The notes under the pieces: model-generated
What the model saw: the letters and a program-made list of their open reading frames with translations, nothing else
Databases searched by the model: none
Told to the model about the DNA's origin: nothing
Shown: positions 57,540 to 64,000 of the stretch, one piece after another
How positions within the stretch are numbered: position 1 is the stretch's first letter
Layout of the letters: each line of letters starts with the position of its first letter
Assembly: GCF_012489685.1 (NCBI RefSeq)
Contig: NC_080044.1
Location: forward strand, 32,047,021-32,111,020
DNA length: 64,000 nt
DNA from: Lotus japonicus
Lineage: Eukaryota > Streptophyta > Magnoliopsida > Fabales > Fabaceae
Direction of reading: 5' to 3'
Program-made: the position numbers and the translations under genes

Positions 57540-60500
57540 TGTAACACCCCGATTTCGGTGGCGTCACTTTAGAAACAAAAAAAAAAGTTTAAGCGGAAAA
57601 ACGTGAATATTTTTTTTTTATAATATAAGCAAGACTGAAAGAAATAAAACTCTAAAACGAAAGATAACAGAACTAATATACAATATAAATACAGCCCCCG
57701 CTGTAGTACCAAACCTCGTCACGAGTAACCTCCAGTGTCGGAAAGTAGTAGAAAGTAACGCCCGTAGGCAATATGTACAGACCAAAAGTAAAGGTTAAGT
57801 GTCCGCAACACAAACCTCAAAAATGAGAATGAGTTAGCCCAAACGGCCTAAAAGAAGACCTCCTAGCCCAACCAACTCTCTGTGATTCCCGTAGAGAAAC
57901 CACACAAAAAGCTATAGGCGGGAAACTACCCTGTCCCCAAATAGAGAACATGACGGTCATAGCTAAGACTCTACTCCTACACTAATCCTGTCTCGAGGAG
58001 CTCACACTAACACTCAATCCTACATGCTAGCGTGATCGTCGTCCGAATCTGAATCCAGAACGACCAAGTCTATGTACACCATCCGTCCTCCTCTCGCTAC
58101 CGCGATGCGCTCCTGTTCCAGCATCTCAAACCTAGTTCCCCCCGAAGGGTGAACCATCGTGAATCAGTCCGCCATGGACATCTGACAAAGGGCGTAGTCC
58201 GCCAAAGTACACACAGAAGACGCGAGGGTCAACTCTAAAGAATTAAGTAAGTAATAACTTCAATAGATACAGTTTAAGTGATAGCTACTTAGGCATATAA
58301 GTCAGAGATAACATCCTAGGGTTGTATATTTCACAATGAATAAAAAAGACGATAATGACAATTAGCATGCATCAAATAAGATTAACAATTATCAATCACA
58401 CTCAGCAACTAAGTCAGTATGCATGTTGCATGAAATGCAATGCTGGTTGACAAAATGCATTCCGGAACGGATGGGCATCAACGAGTCAGCCCTAGCACCA
58501 GCAACGGTGGGACCATTTCCGCTCGCGTGTCTCTTACACCACACAAAGTGTAGTCAGATCAGCAGTGAACCCGAAGGTCTGCCATTTCTGTCTGCTACTA
58601 AGAATAACCGCAGTGTTCTTATATGGAAATCCAGGTCTTATGACCATTTTGGAATCCACCGAGGTCCGGAGTTCGTCCCGTGTTAATACCTCAAAATGAG
58701 TGCATGAATGCAAAGTGATTAGTCAAACAACGTCTCCGACCTCACTCGACACGTCGCCACGTGTTCTAGCTAACTTATTGTCTCTAAAGAGAATACCCTA
58801 AGGCAAAAGTCGATTCTGCGACAAAATACAATTAATCATAAAAAAGAGTGCAATCACTCACGATAACTCTTCGAGTCATCCATGCTCTCACGAAGTCTCA
58901 CGCTTCAGTGGAGTCTTATACAATCACGAAGTCTCACGCTTCAGTGAAGTTTTATGCTTACACAAGGTCTCACGCCTCAGTGAATTTACACACTTGCACG
59001 AAGTCTCACACTTCATTGAAGTTCCATGCTGTTCACGAGGTCTCACGCCTCAGTGAAGATCCATGCTTTCCACGAGGTCTCACGCCTCAGTGAAGTTTCA
59101 CGCTTTCACAAGGTCTCACGCCTCAGTGAAGCTTCTCGGCTCATCCCTTGGATGGCTAAACAAACTGCTCAAAGAGCGAAGGAGTATCAACATACTCAGG
59201 AACTTAAAGTTTCCCCAAAACATGGATTCGACGACAATTCTCCTTTTCCAAAACTAATATTCAATCCTAAGCTTGCATCCGAGATTGTTATCATTATTTA
59301 AAGGTTTAGAGGTTGTTTAATATCTTATGAATTTTCCTTGTAAAAATAGTTTCCTTTTAGTCTTATCGTATTTCCTATGAGTCTTCAAAGATCCCATAAT
59401 CCCAAGTAATTCCCAGAGAATGTCTCGATCCACTAAATCAATAACAAGGCCCGAACTCTGTTCGTCCCGTCAAACTTCCTCAAAATCTCATAAAACTCGG
59501 CATGACCTGCCTGTTATTCTCACTCTCCAGTACCACAGATATAGGTGAAATGGCATCGTTAAATTAGCACAGTCAACAATCATGGCACATATATCAACAC
59601 ATCCTAGAATAACCACGTAGCACTTAGCATATAAAGCAGATATCACACATCCTAGATTAACCATATGGCATATAGCATGTAATTCAAACTCAAAAACAGT
59701 CAGTAGATGAATAATCATCATTGTCAGCCGAAGCCTCAGAAAACATTTTCCCATTCAAACACAAACAAGTGCATAAACAGTAAATCAAGTCGAATATGTC
59801 GACACCTAAAGCATTAGCTAATAGTTCAGTGAGAAGCCCTCACCTTAGCCAATTTCCATACTAAGGTGCAACTCCGATCCGATTACATCTTTATTTGCAT
59901 ACGTTGGCTCGATTCCTCCCATTGTATAGCTTCGATGCAAGGTGCTTCCGTTCATCGTACGAAAATCAAGTTTCTGAAAACTTGTCGGCGAAGAGTCGCT
60001 AGAGAAAGTTGCGACTCACGGGGTTGACGAAGGAACTGTCGCCGGAGACACAAAGGAAGGTTGTTCCTTCATCCTTTCGCGGCCAGAAACTCAACGGCGC
60101 TGTCCGTTTCCCCAAAGAGTGGACGGTTTGCCCAGAAAGTTCAGCCGAAGGTCGACGGTGGTTGTTTGGGTCGTCGAATAAAATGACCCAAATACGAAAT
60201 TGAAGATAGGGTTTTGCTCTCCTCACGGCAAGGATCGTAGCAGTATCCTCTGTTTTTCCATCGGTCGCCGGAGTTGACCGGAAAGAGCTCCCGAAGGCGG
60301 CAGCGGCGGCGGTCGACGGCGACGGAATGACAATCCGGAATATGGGTTTTGTTGTGGACACCGCAAGGGTTCCAACGGTACTAATCTCGCTTTGAACGGA
60401 TGTCCGAGTACACTGGAATCGAAGGTCGAAGTTTGCGATGTCGGCGACGTCGGCGCGTCGTTATGCTCTATTTTCACGTCTTGCTTCCTCTGTTCTTGTT

Positions 60501-61919
60501 CATGGAGCTCGCCATGGTGCTCTCAGTTGGTGGCTGTTTCTTGCGACCTTGAACCAGAGGAGGTGGTGGCTTGCGTGCAAGGAGGTACGTGGCGGTGGTG
60601 GCTTCGTGAGGAAGAAAGGAAGAGGAAGGGAAGGTGATGGTGGTTGATTGTGGTGCGTTAGGGAGAAGAGGAGGGACCGTGGTGGTGTTGCTGCCATGTT
60701 TGATAGAGGAAGAAGAAGCATGAACATGGTGTTGGTGTTGGTGTGGGTGCTGCAACTTGGGAGAAATAAGGAGGAGGAGAAAAGAAGAAGAAAATATTGG
60801 TGATGATGGGAGAAGAAATCGTGAGTCCGAGAGACAGAGAGCAGCGTGAGGATACATATTTTGTGAGGTGAATGGAGATAAAATTGATATATGTTGGTGG
60901 TGGGAAGAAAATAGAAAAAGTGAGTGTGCTGCAGCTTTTGGAAAATAAGCAGAAGAAGAAGTAGAAAGAAAAGGAGAAGGGGACATAATATATATAGAAG
61001 AAGAAGTAGGAAATGGGTCAAGGAAGAAAAATGAAGAAAAAGTGTAATGAGAGAGAGATGTCGACGGAGTGAGGATAGGAACGGATTGGTGGAGGGATAA
61101 GGATGGATAGATATTTATCAAAGATCGAATAAGGATGAATAGATATTTAACAAAGATATTTTGAGAAGATATTTTGTAAACCGGTACAGATTTGTTTAGA
61201 TATCGGAGGATTTAACTCATAGAGTTAAGAAAAAAATATATGAGTGATTCCGATTTTTCCGGCTTCATTCTCCGTGAATTCTAAGATAGGTTTTGGCAAC
61301 AGAATTCCAAAACTCAAAAGAGGTTTCCTTGTATTTTAGGTTACTAATGCAAAGTCGGTGTAAAACTATTTTACCCGATAAGTTACTTTTTGCAGTGGAT
61401 GTCGGAAGAGAAAACTTCCTTCTGAAGAAAGATTGATAACATCAAGAGAAATGGGTGTACGCGTGTGGAATCTTCATTTGGAGCTCCGAATAGAAAAAGT
61501 CTTCATCGTCGGTTGATTTTAGGTTTCTTGAACTATCAGGGTTTTAGTTTCGGCAAACTTCCGAGGATTGGAATCGGACGTTCGTAGATTCTAGGGTTTC
61601 GCCTTGAAACGCTTGTTATATATGGATTAAGAGAAATTCTAACATTTCTCTGAAGATTTTTGGAATTAGTTTCCATCGTGCCTTTAAGTGTAAATCATCT
61701 ATTTGCTAGTGTTTTTGCCCTAGGTTTAAGCGTATATTAGTCGTGCTATAACTTTTATCGACTTCGATACAACCCTAAAACTTTTCCTGAACTTTCTCCT
61801 TCGTAAATTTATTTCATCCAATAAGCTCTGGTTCAGGTTTTTCCTTCGCGATACGTCAAGCCTAATCGTAAATGGAAATCTCTTCCACTTATTCTAAGCT
61901 TAAAAACTTGGGTCTTACA
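57540..61919 (-). mobile_element. Solo LTR D (array family, divergent, 4.4 kb)
   Basis: Same ends as the array LTRs (TGTAACACCCCGATTTCGG...GGGTCTTACA), perfect TSD TAAAG (57535-57539 and 61920-61924), same orientation. Relative to the array LTRs it has about 270 extra bp at 58432-58700, a different hairpin repeat at 58888-59130, and a longer unrelated-looking stretch at about 59850-61240. Frames in that stretch (60474-61121 and others, Ser/Pro/Leu-rich on minus) are low-complexity and not convincing. Confidence 0.93.
58888..59130. repeat. Hairpin repeat of solo LTR D, loop TCTCACG
   Basis: About eight units of 27-37 bp. Stems are GAAG/CTTC or GAGG/CCTC (and AAGG/CCT) around a constant TCTCACG or TCTCACA loop. 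Located where the array LTRs have their nested-hairpin minisatellite. Confidence 0.88.
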
Positions 61920-61949
61920 TAAAGAAATTTTGAGGCCGAAGGGACGCTG

Positions 61950-62330
61950 CCAGTTTTCTGTGCTGGACAGCAAACTTCGAGGTCCAATATCACTCGGTTT
62001 CGGCGTTCAAATGAAAATTCAGTGAACTAAGAAGTTGTAGTATTTTTAATCAGCTTTCCAGGCGTATAAAGGACGTAATTTTTGGTTCAGTATTGAGTCC
62101 TGGAGAACGTTTTTAGTAAGTGATGTACCTGCTGTTTTTCCTGCGCTGGACAGCAAACTTCGTGGTCCAATATCACCTAGTTCCGATTTTCAAACGAAAA
62201 AGTGGTCAGCTAGAAAGTTGTAGGATTTTATATTCGCTTCGCAGATATGTGTAGAACGTAACCATTGCTTGCGAAATGAGTTCTGTAAAACATTTTTAGT
62301 GACTGTGGTTTCTGCTGTATTTTTTTAGAA
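61950..62330. repeat. Diverged tandem duplication, about 180 bp, in gypsy-C LTR
   Basis: Two units each contain GCTGGACAGCAAACTTCG followed by GGTCCAATATCAC (61972 and 62148), a GAAAGTTGTAG-like phrase, and AACGTTTTTAGT or AACATTTTTAGT. Not seen in the gypsy-A LTRs. Confidence 0.75.
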
Positions 62331-62701
62331 AACGACCATGATATTTAATTTTAGAAAAACTTGTATCCATCTGCTATTTAGTTAGTTGTCCTTTGAAATT
62401 CTGAACATTTTGCTCAATGGTACTGTTTAACGTAATTGCCTGACTGAGATTTATTTAAGAAGGTCGCTCATCCAGCTGTTATCCCTTCTGCTGTTGATTA
62501 CATTTCTTGTTGTTTATGTTTTATCCGATGTTGAACTGTTAAGACTCTAGGATGACTTTAGAGCCGGTAACAAAGAGAATGTGATTAATAACTTGCAAGT
62601 GAAATGAGAATTAATGGAACATAGGTCTAGGTGAGACTATGTACCATGAGAACGATAGTGACGTTAGAGATAAACGATAGCTTGCACGCGAGGGAGATAT
62701 T

Positions 62702-62803
62702 GTGGATCATTGCGGCTCCACGGGATTTGGTTGACTGCGGTCACCTTGAGACTTGTGTTTGTGGATCATTGCGAATCCACGTGATTGTACATCTGCGGAT
62801 GTA
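62702..62803 (+). repeat. Hairpin cluster in gypsy-C LTR
   Basis: GTGGA (62702-62706)/TCCAC (62717-62721), GGTTGAC (62729-62735)/GTCACC (62740-62745, one bulge), GTGGAT (62761-62766)/ATCCAC (62775-62780), and TACATC (62788-62793)/GATGTA (62798-62803). The last pairs as TACATC/GATGTA where gypsy-A has GTTCATC/GATGAAC. Confidence 0.75.
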
Positions 62804-62993
62804 TTTGATTGGCCAAGGAGTTTTGGTGGGTTGTGTGATGTGAGCATGCGCTAGTCTAACTAACTAACTGTCATAAAACTTAAATTACACAAACGAATGA
62901 ATATTTTACTTTTGATATGGTTTATGATTCTGTTATTTGAGACCTGACCCTTGCACTACTTGTTTATTTGTTTATTTGTGGTGGGGGGGGTAG

Positions 62994-63180
62994 ATGGTCG
63001 TGAGAGTATCGGCGACGCCACATTCCTGGACGATGAAGTTCTATGATGAGAAGGTGGACTCGGCCTGGACGACCGACACGTCAGGGGTCCGTCGTGTGTA
63101 TGTCGGTGACATCAGACTTATCGGAGAAGACAAAGAGGGCAACCCAGTGGAGGTTCAGACGATGACGGGAGAGATGTCGA
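62994..63180 (+). pseudogene. LTR-encoded ORF, gypsy-C copy (N-terminal part)
   Basis: ATG at 62994 directly after a G run and TAG. Frame intact through the whole conserved block: SWTMKFYDEKVDSAWTTDT, then SGVRRVYVGD, then GEDKEGNPVEVQTM. After about codon 62 the similarity to gypsy-B ends (deletion or replacement); the frame continues to 63260 with an AT-rich, unrelated tail. Best-preserved N-terminus of the LTR ORF. Confidence 0.55.
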
Positions 63181-63509
63181 ACTTATTTATTTTCATTATA
63201 TTGAGATTTCTAGTATACTTTAAATACTTTTATTTCAATTGTAACCAATTGAGGATTTGAAAATGTGGGTTTTCACACATGGGTGTGGCCACCGTACTAT
63301 GCTTTAATTACAATGTTTAATTTTGGTTAAGTAGTTTATTCGTTTTATTCCGCCGTTAATTATTGGTATTTTCACATCTGAGGTTAAGAGGTTTCAATTA
63401 AAAAGAATCTTTGTCACTAATGAGGATTAATAATTGAATCGATGAAAATTCTTTACGAAAATACATGTGATTAGTTACTGTGTGACAGTCGAGAAATCGG
63501 GGCGTTACA

Positions 63510-63580
63510 TTGTGGTATCAGAGCCGACCTCTCCCAGTACGATGTGGTTTGGGGACGCAGCAAGCGGAAGCTGGTGGGCC
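63510..63580 (+). mobile_element. Cassandra-type internal domain (primer site to polypurine tract)
   Basis: TGGTATCAGAGCC at 63513, then GACCTCTCCC and GATGTGGTTTGGGGACG, ending in a purine-rich AAGCGGAAGCTGGTGGG just before an LTR start. About 70 bp with no coding capacity, as in Cassandra TRIM elements. The spacer TTG at 63510-63512 is that of the gypsy LTR, whereas the next copy has AA. Confidence 0.8.
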
Positions 63581-63975
63581 TGTGACACCCGGGGCCGACG
63601 AGGGCGGAGAGTGATCGCCGGTGCAGTGAGGCACGGACAAAGAGCGGCTCCTGAAAAGCTTCTAGGCGGAGGGGCACATAAATGAACCGATCTCACACCC
63701 GAACAAGAGGTATTCCGAGACTGTATAGGTTTGTGACTATACTGTTGAGGAGGGCATAAATGATTTGATTGGTACTACTCATAACAAGAAGATGCATCTT
63801 CTTTTCGGGAGCCCAACTCATAAAAACTCCATGGTTAAGTGTGCCTGCATTGGAGCAGTATTGGGATGGGTGACCTCCAGGGAAGTTTTCTCGGGAAGCG
63901 CGTAAGTGAGGACAAAGCGCGCTGAAAAGACTCGTGTTGATAGCATGAGACCAGTCGTCAGATCGGGATGTTACA
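63581..63975 (+). mobile_element. Cassandra-type TRIM LTR
   Basis: TGTGACACCC...GGGATGTTACA, 395 bp, followed by AA and a second TGGTATCAGAGCCGACCTCTCCC (63978-64000). The embedded 5S-derived segment identifies the family: Cassandra elements are known to carry a 5S rRNA-like sequence in each LTR. A short 63 to 73 codon frame across the left part is not a gene. Confidence 0.9.
63791..63942 (+). ncRNA. 5S rRNA-derived sequence in Cassandra LTR
   Basis: Matches plant 5S rRNA in its promoter half: A-box-like GGTTAAGTGTGC (63833-63844), intermediate TTGGGATGGG, and C-box GGATGGGTGACCTCC (63864-63878), followed by GGGAAGT. The 5S 3' end phrase CTCGTGTTG appears only after about 40 extra bases (63932-63940). 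In Cassandra such sequences can be transcribed by RNA polymerase III (established for the family; not shown here). It is not a functional rRNA gene. Confidence 0.85.
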
Positions 63976-64000
63976 AATGGTATCAGAGCCGACCTCTCCC
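63976..64000 (+). mobile_element. Start of a second Cassandra internal domain
   Basis: AA then TGGTATCAGAGCC and GACCTCTCCC, identical to 63513-63535. The element continues past the window edge, so the LTR at 63581 is followed by another internal region. Confidence 0.85.

Larger units (their letters stand above)
56716..63509 (+). mobile_element. gypsy-C LTR (diverged gypsy-A family), split by a solo LTR
   Basis: 56716-57539 and 61920-63509 match the gypsy-A LTR in order: the TGTGGCCGCGAGTTTG motif, the purine-rich tract, GCAAGGTAAGG, then GGTCGCTCATCCAGCTGTTAT, the TTAAGACTCTAGG block, hairpins, a G run, the LTR ORF, and the terminus CGAGAAATCGGGGCGTTACA. The start of the LTR is missing or unrecognised at about 56716. 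It ends at 63509 with TTG and the primer site, so it was a 5' LTR or shares its junction. Confidence 0.85.

Noticed and set aside
60474..61121. 215-codon Ser/Pro/Leu-rich ORF on minus strand
   Set aside because: Low-complexity purine/pyrimidine-biased DNA inside solo LTR D, with overlapping frames of similar composition and no domain; the array LTRs have no counterpart.
63791..63942. Functional 5S rRNA gene
   Set aside because: Only the promoter half matches well, the 3' part is interrupted, and it lies inside an LTR; it is the Cassandra 5S-derived sequence.

Overview
This is plant nuclear DNA, probably from a eudicot and possibly a legume. The window is nested LTR retrotransposons from end to end, with no intact host gene, tRNA, ordinary rRNA gene or bacterial feature that I can support. 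The lineages are chromovirus-type Ty3/gypsy elements (LTRs beginning TGTAAGACC and ending in a CGGGGYGTTACA-like motif, iMet primer site TGGTATCAGAGC), Sirevirus-like Ty1/copia elements, a TG...CA solo-LTR family of about 1.3 kb, and a Cassandra-type TRIM with 5S-derived sequence. The species call is inference; the element types are read from proteins, LTR ends and target-site duplications (TSDs).

Layout. 1-1042: 3' end of a Sirevirus on the minus strand. 1043-1227: fragment of the 1.3 kb LTR family. 1228-6706: gypsy-B on the minus strand (3' LTR plus decayed pol), cut off inside reverse transcriptase. 6707-10760: copia-A gag-pol remnant on the minus strand, carrying a solo Sirevirus LTR (7229-8435). 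10761-11796: unassigned AT-rich DNA. 11797-25714: gypsy-A, a full-length but dead element on the plus strand, carrying two solo LTRs (12463-13805, TSD TGCAG; 15847-17132, TSD GTTAC) and a 1,024 bp mini-element (18205-19228, TSD GGAAG). 25715-27005: Sirevirus-like LTR sequence.

27100-53079 is copia-B (minus strand). It was split by a 23 kb tandem array (27261-50410) built LTR-INT-LTR-INT-LTR-INT-LTR with a perfect CTCTT TSD, and by a third solo LTR (50481-51773, TSD ACCAA). The array element has no pol but keeps an intact four-zinc-knuckle gag ORF in all three internal regions. 53080-56715 is another chromovirus LTR without TSD. 56716-63509 is a diverged LTR of the gypsy-A family (gypsy-C), split by a 4.4 kb solo LTR of the array family (57540-61919, TSD TAAAG). 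From 63510 to the end, a Cassandra-like internal domain and LTR follow directly, joined at the shared primer-binding site.

Two features are not explained by standard LTR annotation. First, every chromovirus LTR here carries, at the same relative place, a short array of hairpins whose loop sequence is constant while the two arms change together and stay complementary. Loops differ by family, and covariation is visible within and between LTRs. Second, downstream of these hairpins, after a run of G, three gypsy-A-family LTRs carry remnants of the same sense-strand ORF (motif TTDTSGVRR-YVGD, then an acidic/proline part and a basic KKR tail). I do not recognise it.
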